64,000 nucleotides of DNA from contig NZ_NRCW01000002.1 of NCBI RefSeq assembly GCF_003130075.1, positions 186,001-250,000 on the forward strand, in the 5' to 3' direction. The notes beneath the pieces were generated by a model. That model was given only the letters and a program-made list of their open reading frames with translations. It was not told the DNA's origin and did no database searches. The translations under genes and the position numbers were made by a program. This document shows, one piece after another, positions 1 through 7,220 of the stretch. Within the stretch, counting starts at the first letter, position 1; each line of letters opens with the position of its first letter. The stretch comes from Aggregatibacter segnis. Lineage in GTDB: Bacteria > Pseudomonadota > Gammaproteobacteria > Enterobacterales > Pasteurellaceae.

Positions 1-307
1 CATCAATATTTTTACCTCTTAACGCATAATGTAATGGTGTCATTCCGTATATATCTTGCAAATTAACTGAAACATTATTCTCAATAAAAAATGTAATAGA
101 AGGTACTATAAAATCCTCTTTTGAGCATAAAAGTAATCCCATATGTAGCCAATTCCAGTTTTCTTTTTCTGACTTATATAAGATATCAAGTTTTTTCTCA
201 ACTAGAAAAATTCGCTTCAAGAATAAAACATCACCCTCTTGAATTGCCCTAATAGTCTCAACTTCTAGATCTGATTTTACTTCTCTATTTGTTGTTAATT
301 CTATCAT
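1..307 (-). CDS. Ankyrin-repeat protein, probable immunity protein (partial, C-terminus outside window)
   Basis: The first 102 codons of a minus-strand gene run off the left edge. The protein starts MIELTTNREVKSDLEVETIR, and residues about 83-100 read NLQDIYGMTPLHYALRGKN, a clear ankyrin repeat (G-x-TPLHxA). The ATG lies two bases beyond the stop codon of the toxin module, and its ribosome site (GAGGAAAG) sits in the toxin's last codons, so the two are translationally linked. Ankyrin proteins directly downstream of polymorphic toxin modules are commonly immunity proteins that bind the toxin; that role is inferred here. The ankyrin call is firm from one repeat; the total length is unknown. Confidence 0.75.
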   Translation of the reverse strand, partial: MIELTTNREVKSDLEVETIRAIQEGDVLFLKRIFLVEKKLDILYKSEKENWNWLHMGLLLCSKEDFIVPSITFFIENNVSVNLQDIYGMTPLHYALRGKNID

Positions 308-309
308 TC

Positions 310-1197
310 TTACTTTCCTCTTTTAAAAAAGTTTTTCATATCAGTTATAATTGGATCTAATTTATCGTTTCCTGGCATCTCATTTCTATGACTTCGATTT
401 TCAGAACGATTCTCCAATCTAAAATTCTGCGGTCTAGCGTTAACGTAATCATTAAATTCCTGTCTTGTTAAACCCAATTGTTTAGCAGCCTCTTCTAATC
501 TTCTATGCTCCCATCCAGGAATATGCCCTATATCAAATGGACCATTCACTATTTCACCTGTTTCTTTATGAAGAAATACATTATCTGAAACCTGCTCATA
601 TTGCGAAAGAATATTTTTCTTAGTTTCAACTCTAAGTGTTGGTCTTGGGTATTTATCCCCTACTGCCGTTTTATTCATTAATAGATTAGGTTCTGATTTC
701 AATTCTTTCTTCACCCCACCCTCAAACGACACAAACTTATTATTATTGAAGAAAACAGGATTTCCTTTTACATCATCTCCTATATAGTGATAAACACCAC
801 CCTTCGGACCTTCAATCTCACTTAACGAAACATACTTATATCCTTCCGGCAAGGGTTTGCTCAGAAATTCAGAATCTACTTTAGGTTTAACTAAATTGCC
901 GGTTTGTAAATTAGGTAAACGAGTAAGCGTTCTTTCGGCAACCTTACCAGCAACTTCACCCACAGCCTTTACCCCCACGCCAGCAGCTTTCCCGGCCCCC
1001 GTAAGCTCCAACAAGGCTGTACCACCTCTCACAGCTGCTATCGCATCAATCTCATTGACCATATTTTTACCATAAAGGTAATTTACATCATCAAGATGAT
1101 AGCCTGCGCCCAAAATGTCTTTACCCGATTGCCATACTGCCTTTCCTGAATCCGATAACATTTCCTTACCGGCTGAAATACCCCCACGATGGCGCAC
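310..1197 (-). CDS. Orphan GH-E family (HNH/EndoVII fold) nuclease toxin module
   Basis: The last 80 or so residues carry DIGHIPGWEHRRLEEAA, then NDYVN, FRLENRSENRSHRNEMPGN. This is the pattern of the GH-E nuclease toxins found at the C-termini of LXG, CdiA and related secreted proteins, with conserved GH, E and NRSH motifs. The N-terminal part (Gly/Ala-rich, residues about 45-90) resembles a pretoxin linker. No filamentous haemagglutinin repeats, secretion domain or signal peptide are present: the frame is closed by a TGA at 1222-1224 inside the upstream repeat. The only starts near it are a weak GTG at 1197 and an ATG at 1161. It is therefore probably a displaced toxin cassette rather than a whole secreted toxin. 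The ankyrin gene follows by two bases. The nuclease family call is good; whether it is expressed is unknown. Confidence 0.75.
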   Translation of the reverse strand: MRHRGGISAGKEMLSDSGKAVWQSGKDILGAGYHLDDVNYLYGKNMVNEIDAIAAVRGGTALLELTGAGKAAGVGVKAVGEVAGKVAERTLTRLPNLQTGNLVKPKVDSEFLSKPLPEGYKYVSLSEIEGPKGGVYHYIGDDVKGNPVFFNNNKFVSFEGGVKKELKSEPNLLMNKTAVGDKYPRPTLRVETKKNILSQYEQVSDNVFLHKETGEIVNGPFDIGHIPGWEHRRLEEAAKQLGLTRQEFNDYVNARPQNFRLENRSENRSHRNEMPGNDKLDPIITDMKNFFKRGK

Positions 1198-1246
1198 GTC
1201 TCCTGACGCGTGCCCAAAACATCAATTTCATTTAATTCAGATTTTT
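1194..1246. repeat. Islet repeat, copy 1 (toxin side), with TCCT-loop hairpin
   Basis: About 50 bases are nearly identical to 1508-1558, sharing GCCCAAAACATCA and TTTCATTT. At one end is an imperfect hairpin, CGTC and GACG around a TCCT loop (1197-1208), extended by GCA/TGC with a two-base bulge. On the minus strand the repeat supplies an ATG (1229-1231) opening a 21-codon frame, MKLMFWARVRRRAPSWGYFSR, which overlaps the toxin frame out of phase. Confidence 0.7.
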
Positions 1247-1253
1247 ACTATTA

Positions 1254-1547
1254 CTAATAATCTTTATATCGAATATATGTAATAAAGAAAAAAATTGAAA
1301 ATATAAGAAAAAAGAACCCTACATCCTTTATGTTAAAGTTTTTAAAAAATGAAAATAAATTAATTTGATAAAATGCAATTCCATTATCAATGTTATAAAA
1401 CATCCTCCCCATAACAAATGACAAAAATAAATAGAACAAGGCTACCGCAAAAGAAAAGAAAAGAAAGTAATATAAAAATTTTTTTTCATTAGTTATTTCC
1501 AACGATGAAGCGCGTTTCCTAACGCGAGCCCAAAACATCAGTTTCAT
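1254..1547 (-). CDS. Small two-helix membrane protein, possible immunity protein
   Basis: 97 residues. The first 14 (MKLMFWARVRKRAS) are encoded by the islet repeat and match the short frame at the other copy. Hydrophobic segments lie at about residues 24-46 and 76-93, separated by a loop containing NIDNGIAFYQ. The coding sequence is very AT-rich, like the rest of the islet and unlike glnS. Small two-helix proteins in this position often protect against membrane-acting toxins, but nothing here proves that role. The true start may lie after the repeat-encoded peptide. Family not recognised. Confidence 0.5.
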   Translation of the reverse strand: MKLMFWARVRKRASSLEITNEKKFLYYFLFFSFAVALFYLFLSFVMGRMFYNIDNGIAFYQINLFSFFKNFNIKDVGFFFLIFSIFFFITYIRYKDY

Positions 1548-1558
1548 TTGAATTAGAT
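1508..1558. repeat. Islet repeat, copy 2, with TCCT-loop hairpin
   Basis: Second copy of the islet repeat. Here the hairpin is perfect: CGCGTT (1511-1516), loop TCCT, AACGCG (1521-1526). Compared with copy 1 the stem bases differ but stay complementary and the loop is unchanged. Its minus-strand reading starts the 97-residue membrane protein. Confidence 0.7.
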
Positions 1559-1623
1559 TCTCGCCATTTATTAATCACTTCAGTTTTTTTATAGTTTAGA
1601 GCGATACAATAAACAGCTTAAAT

Positions 1624-1668
1624 AAAAAGTGCGGTCGAAATTCATCACGAAAAACGACCGCACTTTTT
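1624..1668 (-). terminator. Uptake-signal-pair terminator after glnS
   Basis: AAGTGCGGTCG at 1627-1637 pairs with CGACCGCACTT at 1655-1665, flanked by A/T runs, right after the glnS stop codon. Confidence 0.8.
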
Positions 1669-1682
1669 AATGAGTGATGAGG

Positions 1683-3353
1683 TTAAAAACCTTCTTTCAA
1701 ACTCACCGTTAAGTTAAACACCAAATGTTCCGGGTGGCTGTCTTTGCTGTCGGCACAGAAATAGCCTTCACGTTCAAATTGGTAGCCTTTTTCTGCTTCC
1801 GCATTACCAAGGCTTTGTTCGACAAAACCGTGTTTCACCACTAAGGACGTTGGGTTTAGCACGCTTTCGATGTTTTCTTCCGCACCCGGGTTTGGCACAG
1901 TGAAAAGGCGTTCATATAAACGGAATTCTGCCGGGTGGTTGTGCGTGGCGGAAACCCAGTGGATTACGCCTTTCACTTTGCGGCCATCTGCCGGGTTTTT
2001 ACCTAAGGTTTCCGGATCGTAGGTACAGAAAATGGTGGTGATGTCACCGTTGGCATCTTTTTCCACACGTTCTGCTTTAATCACATAAGCATTGCGCAAA
2101 CGCACTTCTTTGCCTAACACTAAGCGTTTATATTGTTTGTTGGCTTCTTCACGGAAGTCCGCACGATCGATATAAATTTCTTTGGTGAATGGCAATTGGC
2201 GTTCGCCTAATTCAGGACGATTCGGGTGATTCGGCGCAGTTAACATTTCTTCGCCTTCAAAATTTTCAATCACCACACGAACAGGATCGATCACCGCCAT
2301 GGCTCGCGGCGCATTTTGGTTTAAATCATCACGAATGCAAGATTCTAATGCGCTGTATTCCACCACGTTGTCTTGTTTGGTCACGCCAATACGACGACAG
2401 AATTCACGCAATGACGCCGGCGTATAACCGCGACGACGTAAACCTGAAATGGTCGGCATACGCGGATCGTTCCAGCCATCTACAATGCCTTCATTGACTA
2501 ATTTCAACAATTTACGTTTAGAAGTGAGCGTGCCTTCTAAATTTAAACGGGAGAATTCATATTGGTGCGGCAATGGGCGCTCAATGCTGATGTTTTCCAA
2601 CACCCAGTCGTATAAACGGCGGTTGTCTTGGAATTCAAGAGTACATAATGAGTGTGTAATGCGTTCGATGGCATCGGAAATACAATGGGTGAAATCGTAC
2701 ATTGGATAAATGCACCATTTGTCGCCGGTTTGGTGGTGGCTGGCAAATTTAATGCGATAAATCACCGGGTCGCGCATCACCATAAACGGCGACGCCATGT
2801 CGATTTTCGCACGCAAACTCAGTGTGCCTTCTGCAAATTCGCCGTTTTTCATTCGCTCGAATAACGCGAGGTTTTCTTCTACGCTACGATCACGATACGG
2901 GCTGTTTTTCCCCGGCTCGGTTAACGTGCCGCGATATTCGCGCATTTCTTCCGGTGAAAGTTCGTCCACATACGCCAATCCTTTTTTGATCAATTCAATA
3001 GCATAGCCATAAAGTGCATCAAAATAATCGGAAGCATAACGCGGCTCGCCTTCCCATTTGAAACCTAACCATTCTACATCGGCTTTGATGGAATCTACAT
3101 ATTCCACATCTTCTTTCACCGGGTTGGTGTCGTCAAAACGGAGGTTACATAAACCGTTATATTCTTTTGCTAAACCGAAGTTTAAACAGATAGATTTGGC
3201 ATGACCGATGTGCAAATAGCCGTTTGGCTCAGGCGGAAAACGGGTGTGAACGCGTTGGTGTTTACCGGACGCTAAATCTTCATCAATAATTTGGGTAATA
3301 AAATTGTGCGGACGGGCATTTTCCGTCGTTTCTAAGATAGTTTCTGTACTCAT
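1683..3353 (-). CDS. glnS: Glutaminyl-tRNA synthetase
   Basis: Charges tRNA-Gln with glutamine in the cytoplasm. The class I signature [15 protein letters not shown] is at residues 40-54, with HIGH at 48-51. The second motif appears as LTSKRKL near residue 280, as in GlnRS (a KMSKS variant). At 556 residues it matches the E. coli enzyme (about 554), and it includes the C-terminal beta-barrel anticodon-binding region ending near [19 protein letters not shown]. The ATG is preceded by an AT-rich leader. It is a single gene closed by an uptake-signal terminator, with the toxin islet downstream and an antitoxin gene upstream. Confidence 0.97.
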   Translation of the reverse strand: MSTETILETTENARPHNFITQIIDEDLASGKHQRVHTRFPPEPNGYLHIGHAKSICLNFGLAKEYNGLCNLRFDDTNPVKEDVEYVDSIKADVEWLGFKWEGEPRYASDYFDALYGYAIELIKKGLAYVDELSPEEMREYRGTLTEPGKNSPYRDRSVEENLALFERMKNGEFAEGTLSLRAKIDMASPFMVMRDPVIYRIKFASHHQTGDKWCIYPMYDFTHCISDAIERITHSLCTLEFQDNRRLYDWVLENISIERPLPHQYEFSRLNLEGTLTSKRKLLKLVNEGIVDGWNDPRMPTISGLRRRGYTPASLREFCRRIGVTKQDNVVEYSALESCIRDDLNQNAPRAMAVIDPVRVVIENFEGEEMLTAPNHPNRPELGERQLPFTKEIYIDRADFREEANKQYKRLVLGKEVRLRNAYVIKAERVEKDANGDITTIFCTYDPETLGKNPADGRKVKGVIHWVSATHNHPAEFRLYERLFTVPNPGAEENIESVLNPTSLVVKHGFVEQSLGNAEAEKGYQFEREGYFCADSKDSHPEHLVFNLTVSLKEGF

Positions 3354-3483
3354 AATTTTCTCAATTAAAACGCATAAAAAAATAACCGCACTATTCTACA
3401 CGCTATGACATAAAAAGCGAAGAAGGCAGTTTGTTATTGAAAGCGATTAGCGAAAAACTTCAGAATGGGTGTTGATTGGCTAA

Positions 3484-3528
3484 TCATTTGAGATCGCGTT
3501 TATAGTCTTTAGTAAAGCTAATTTTCAT
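3484..3528 (-). pseudogene. Remnant of a YafQ/RelE-type toxin, 14 codons
   Basis: The antitoxin stop TGA overlaps an ATG (ATGA arrangement) opening MKISFTKDYKRDLK and then an in-frame stop. That peptide is a typical N-terminus of YafQ/RelE-family mRNA interferases, and the overlapping start is the usual antitoxin-toxin coupling. No continuation in another frame resembles the rest of a toxin before the glnS leader, so most of the gene appears deleted. Confidence 0.55.
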
Positions 3529-3800
3529 TTATGCCTCGTTTGCGACACGTTGCATTTTTTAATCAGCTCCTCTACGTTCTCAGCTTCTACGATTTCCACT
3601 TTTCCACTTAATACATCTTGCATAGCGCGGATCGTTGTTTCATTCGGTTGATAATCTAACTGAACAGGAATGGATTTTGTCGAAACCACTTGTTGTAAAA
3701 TCATTTTTAGTGCCTGAGCCGGGTTTAATCCGTAGCTTCTGAAAACGGAAAAGGCCTGCTCTTTTAATTCAGGATCTAATCGAAAAGTATATGAAGTCAT
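3525..3800 (-). CDS. RelB/DinJ family antitoxin, orphan
   Basis: 91 residues. The N-terminus MTSYTFRLDPELKEQAFSVF is a ribbon-helix-helix DNA-binding segment, followed by GLNPAQALKMILQQVV, the hallmark of RelB/DinJ antitoxins. The C-terminus (about 50-91), normally the toxin-wrapping part, is acidic. Antitoxins of this type repress their own promoter and neutralise a RelE/YafQ ribosome-dependent RNase. The partner is only a 14-codon remnant, so this gene is effectively an orphan. An operator-like palindrome lies just upstream at 3815-3832. Confidence 0.85.
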   Translation of the reverse strand: MTSYTFRLDPELKEQAFSVFRSYGLNPAQALKMILQQVVSTKSIPVQLDYQPNETTIRAMQDVLSGKVEIVEAENVEELIKKCNVSQTRHK

Positions 3801-3814
3801 TTTAGTCTCCTAAT

Positions 3815-3832
3815 GTAATACAATTGTCTTAC
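3815..3832. promoter_or_regulatory. Operator-like palindrome before the antitoxin gene
   Basis: GTAATACAATTGTCTTAC is a dyad (GTAAnACAA / TTGTnTTAC) 15 bases upstream of the antitoxin ATG, where RelB/DinJ proteins bind for autorepression. Function inferred. Confidence 0.45.
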
Positions 3833-3918
3833 AATTTAATGACAATACGTAAATATTCAAGTTTCGTTTTTGATTCTCACTTGAATATCCGAAGAAGAAT
3901 CACTAAAATGCGCCACTA

Positions 3919-3932
3919 AATGAACGTTCATT
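3919..3932. promoter_or_regulatory. TetR-type palindrome before the macA operon
   Basis: AATGAACGTTCATT is a perfect 14-base palindrome followed by TCATTAAT, about 75 bases upstream of macA. TGAACGTTCA-type dyads are typical TetR/AcrR-family operators in front of efflux operons. No tetR gene lies in the window, so the regulator would be encoded elsewhere. Confidence 0.4.
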
Positions 3933-4006
3933 CATTAATAATTAAGATTTCCTTAATCTTTCTCCTGTATTCTATTTTCACTGTTTCTTTTAACCCTTGA
4001 GAAAAT

Positions 4007-5182
4007 ATGACAACAAAACATTGGATAATGGCCGCACTGGCTGCCGCGGTGATCACCGGCGGTTATTTTTTTATGGGCGATTCCACGCCTAAAACCACTT
4101 ATTTAACGGAAACCGTGCAACGTGGCGACATTGAAAAAAATGTGGTGGCGACCGGCTCAATTGAAAGTGTCAACACCGTTGATGTGGGCGCGCAGGTTTC
4201 CGGTAAAGTCACCAAACTCTATGTGGCTTTAGGTCAGCAAGTGAAAAAAGGCGATTTGATTGCGCAGATTGATTCCACCACGCAAATCAACACGCTAAAC
4301 ACCCGAAAAGCGGCACTTGCAAGCTACCAAGCCCAGTTTGTCGCACGTAAAACCGCCTATGATGTGGCGCTTTCTAATTACCATCGTTTAACCAAATTGT
4401 ATGCGCAAAAAGGCACCTCCTTGGACAGTTTAAACAGCGCAAAAGCGACCTTAGATAACGCCAAAGCAGAAATGAATGTGGTTCAGGAAAACATCAAACA
4501 AGCAGAAATTGAAGTGAATACCGCGGAAACCAATGTAGGCTACACCAAAATCACTTCACCGATTGACGGCACGGTGATTGCTACGCCGGTTTCTGAAGGC
4601 CAAACGGTAAACTCCAATCAAACCACGCCGACCATCGTCAAAGTGGCGGATTTAAGCAAAATGCGCATTAAACCGGAAATTTCCGAAGGCGATATTACGA
4701 AAGTGAAAGCCGGACAAGAGGTGACCTTTAGTATTTTGTCCGACAGCAAAACCCTTTATCACGCCAAAATTGAATCCGTTGATCCGGCGACAACGACGAT
4801 TAGCAATAGCTCTACGTCCAGTACCACAAGTTCAACGTCAAGCACCAGTAACAGTGCAGTTTATTACTACGCCAACATTATCGTAGAAAATCCTAACCAG
4901 ATTTTGCGCATCGGCATGACCACAGAAAACAACATCAAAATTGCCAACGTGCAAAACGTGCTTTCCGTGCCGAATATGGCAATTCAAACGCAAAACGGTA
5001 AAACCTTTGTGAAGGTATTAAACAGCAACAACCAACCGGAACAGCGAGAAGTAGAAATCGGCGTACAAAACGATTACCAAACAGAAATTAAATCCGGCGT
5101 TGCTGAAGGCGAAAAAGTCATTGTGTCACAAGTGGCTGCCGGCGAAGCCGTCGGCAATATGCGCGGACCACGAATTTTCTAA
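4007..5182 (+). CDS. macA: MacA-type periplasmic adaptor subunit
   Basis: 391 residues. One N-terminal membrane anchor (about 7-24) is followed by a lipoyl half-motif (VDVGAQVSGKVTKLYVALGQQVKKGD), an alpha-hairpin coiled coil (about 95-180), the second lipoyl half (ITSPIDGTVIATPVSEGQ) and a beta-barrel/membrane-proximal region. This is the adaptor that links an inner-membrane MacB ATPase to an outer-membrane channel. Residues about 264-283 form an unusual Ser/Thr-only stretch inside the barrel region (SNSSTSSTTSSTSS and on). macB begins 19 bases downstream, so the two are co-transcribed. Exported substrates in the family include macrolides, peptides and haem-like compounds; the substrate here is not evident. 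Confidence 0.92.
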   Translation: MTTKHWIMAALAAAVITGGYFFMGDSTPKTTYLTETVQRGDIEKNVVATGSIESVNTVDVGAQVSGKVTKLYVALGQQVKKGDLIAQIDSTTQINTLNTRKAALASYQAQFVARKTAYDVALSNYHRLTKLYAQKGTSLDSLNSAKATLDNAKAEMNVVQENIKQAEIEVNTAETNVGYTKITSPIDGTVIATPVSEGQTVNSNQTTPTIVKVADLSKMRIKPEISEGDITKVKAGQEVTFSILSDSKTLYHAKIESVDPATTTISNSSTSSTTSSTSSTSNSAVYYYANIIVENPNQILRIGMTTENNIKIANVQNVLSVPNMAIQTQNGKTFVKVLNSNNQPEQREVEIGVQNDYQTEIKSGVAEGEKVIVSQVAAGEAVGNMRGPRIF

Positions 5183-5201
5183 AGTACGGTGGAAATTTCC
5201 A

Positions 5202-7133
5202 ATGAATATTATTGAAATGAAAAACATCAACCGCTACTTTGGTGCCGGCGAAAATCGTGTTCATATTCTGAAAGACATTTCGTTAAATATCGAAAAAGGC
5301 GATTTCGTTACCATTATCGGGCAATCGGGTTCGGGCAAATCCACGTTGATGAACATTATTGGTTGCCTCGATACGGCGACCAGCGGTTCGTACAAAATCG
5401 ACGATAAAGAAACCATCGAATTAACCGCCGATCAGCTCTCCGATTTACGCAGTCAAAAATTCGGTTTTATTTTCCAACGTTACAATTTATTGAGCAGCCT
5501 TACCGCAGCAGAAAACGTGGCATTACCGGCAATTTATGCGGGCATGCCCCACAATCAACGTTTAGAACGCGCCAAACAATTATTGGAAAAACTGGGCTTA
5601 AGCGATAAATGGCAGAATAAGCCGAATCAACTCTCCGGCGGGCAACAACAACGCGTGAGTATTGCTCGCGCTTTGATGAACGGCGGTGAAATCATTTTAG
5701 CCGATGAACCCACCGGTGCGTTGGATTCGCAAAGCGGCGAAAACGTGTTGGAAATTTTGCGCCAACTGCACCAAGAAGGGCATACCATTATTATGGTCAC
5801 CCACGACAAGCACATCGCTGCCAGCGCCAATCGGATGATTGAAATCAAAGACGGCGAAATTATCAGTGACACGCAAACCCAGCCGGTGAAAAGTGCGGTC
5901 AAAAATTCAGGTGTTTTTAAAGGACGTTTCGGCTTCAGCAAAGATCAGCTGATGGAAGCCTTTCGGATGTCTGTTAGCGCCATTGTGGCGCATAAAATGC
6001 GTTCCCTACTCACCATGCTTGGCATCATTATTGGGATTACCTCCGTGGTGTCCGTGGTGGCATTGGGCAATGGCTCACAACAAAAAATTCTGGAAAATAT
6101 TCGCGGTATCGGCACAAACACCATCACCATTTTTAACGGCACCGGCTTTGGCGATCGCCGTGCGGAACAAATGCAGAATCTCACGGTTAATGATGCCAAC
6201 GCGCTACGCCAACAAACCTACGTGCAAAGCGTTACGCCGAATAGCGCGTCAAGCGGCACCTTGATTTATGCGAATAAAGCCTTTTCGACGACGTCCTTAA
6301 AAGGCGTGAGCGAAGAATCTTTTGATGTTGAAGGTTTAAAATTAAAACAAGGTCGCCTACTCTCAGCGCAGGATGTCGCAGAAAACGCGCAAGTGGCGTT
6401 AATTGATGAAAGTGCCAAAAAAGCCATTTTCCCCAATGAAGATCCGCTTGGCAAAGTGGTGATATTTAACAAACGTCCGTTGCGCATTATCGGTGTCGTG
6501 ACCGACCGTCAACTGGGCGGTGCGAGCAGTTCACTGAATCTTTATGCACCCTACACCACCGTCATGAACCGTATTTCAGGCAGCAAAAAAATCGGCTCGA
6601 TTACGGTGAAAGTGGCGGAAGAGATCAACTCAACAGCCGCAGAAAAAGGCATTACGGAATTGCTGACGCTACGCCACGGCAAAAAAGACTTCTTCATCAT
6701 GAACAGCGACACCATTAAACAAACCATCGAAAGCACCACCGGCACGATGAAATTGCTTATCTCCTCGATTGCTTTTATTTCCTTAATCGTCGGCGGGATT
6801 GGTGTGATGAATATTATGTTGGTGTCAGTGACAGAACGCACCAAAGAAATCGGCGTGCGCATGGCAATCGGCGCAAGACAATCCAACATCCTGCAACAAT
6901 TTTTAATTGAAGCCGTGTTGATTTGCCTCATCGGCGGTGTCACCGGTATTTTGCTTTCCGGTGCGATTGGAGTGCTGTTTAACACCTTTATGACCGATTT
7001 CACCATGGCATTTTCCGGTGGTTCGATTATTGCCGCAGTCGCTTTTTCCAGCTTAATCGGCGTAGTGTTCGGCTACAGCCCGGCAAAACGTGCAGCACAA
7101 TTAGATCCGATTACGGCATTAGCCCGTGAATAG
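5202..7133 (+). CDS. macB: MacB-type ABC transporter, fused ATPase-permease
   Basis: 643 residues from the ATG at 5202, close to E. coli MacB (648). The frame is open further upstream, but that part overlaps macA and lacks family similarity. The N-terminal ATPase has Walker A GQSGSGKST (40-48), Q-loop region FIFQRYNLL, signature LSGGQQQR and Walker B IILADEPTGALD. A linker containing an uptake signal at 5891-5899 leads to the MacB permease: one membrane helix, a large periplasmic domain (about 290-510) and three C-terminal helices with the conserved ERTKEIGVRMAIGARQ. It drives mechanotransmission export together with MacA and the following channel gene. Confidence 0.95.
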   Translation: MNIIEMKNINRYFGAGENRVHILKDISLNIEKGDFVTIIGQSGSGKSTLMNIIGCLDTATSGSYKIDDKETIELTADQLSDLRSQKFGFIFQRYNLLSSLTAAENVALPAIYAGMPHNQRLERAKQLLEKLGLSDKWQNKPNQLSGGQQQRVSIARALMNGGEIILADEPTGALDSQSGENVLEILRQLHQEGHTIIMVTHDKHIAASANRMIEIKDGEIISDTQTQPVKSAVKNSGVFKGRFGFSKDQLMEAFRMSVSAIVAHKMRSLLTMLGIIIGITSVVSVVALGNGSQQKILENIRGIGTNTITIFNGTGFGDRRAEQMQNLTVNDANALRQQTYVQSVTPNSASSGTLIYANKAFSTTSLKGVSEESFDVEGLKLKQGRLLSAQDVAENAQVALIDESAKKAIFPNEDPLGKVVIFNKRPLRIIGVVTDRQLGGASSSLNLYAPYTTVMNRISGSKKIGSITVKVAEEINSTAAEKGITELLTLRHGKKDFFIMNSDTIKQTIESTTGTMKLLISSIAFISLIVGGIGVMNIMLVSVTERTKEIGVRMAIGARQSNILQQFLIEAVLICLIGGVTGILLSGAIGVLFNTFMTDFTMAFSGGSIIAAVAFSSLIGVVFGYSPAKRAAQLDPITALARE

Positions 7134-7146
7134 ATTTTGTAAAACC

Positions 7147-7178
7147 TAAAAATGCGGTTAAAATCGACCGCACTTTTG
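7147..7178 (+). terminator. Imperfect uptake-signal hairpin between macB and the channel gene
   Basis: AAATGCGGT and ACCGCACTT form a stem with one mismatch, followed by a short T run. It may reduce read-through into the channel gene rather than stop it. Confidence 0.45.
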
Positions 7179-7220
7179 AGGCATAAAATAGCCCCCTTGA
7201 ACCTTAAAGAAGGATAAAAA

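Noticed and set aside
857..1075. Open frame on the plus strand across the toxin module (72 codons)
   Set aside because: It is antisense to the toxin linker, has low-complexity Pro/Ala/Thr composition and no ribosome site.
2189..3006. Several plus-strand open frames inside glnS
   Set aside because: They are reverse-strand shadows of a conserved gene and resemble no protein family.
5100..5201. Longer macB reading frame starting inside macA
   Set aside because: The extra residues overlap macA in another frame and do not belong to MacB; the ATG at 5202 fits the family length.
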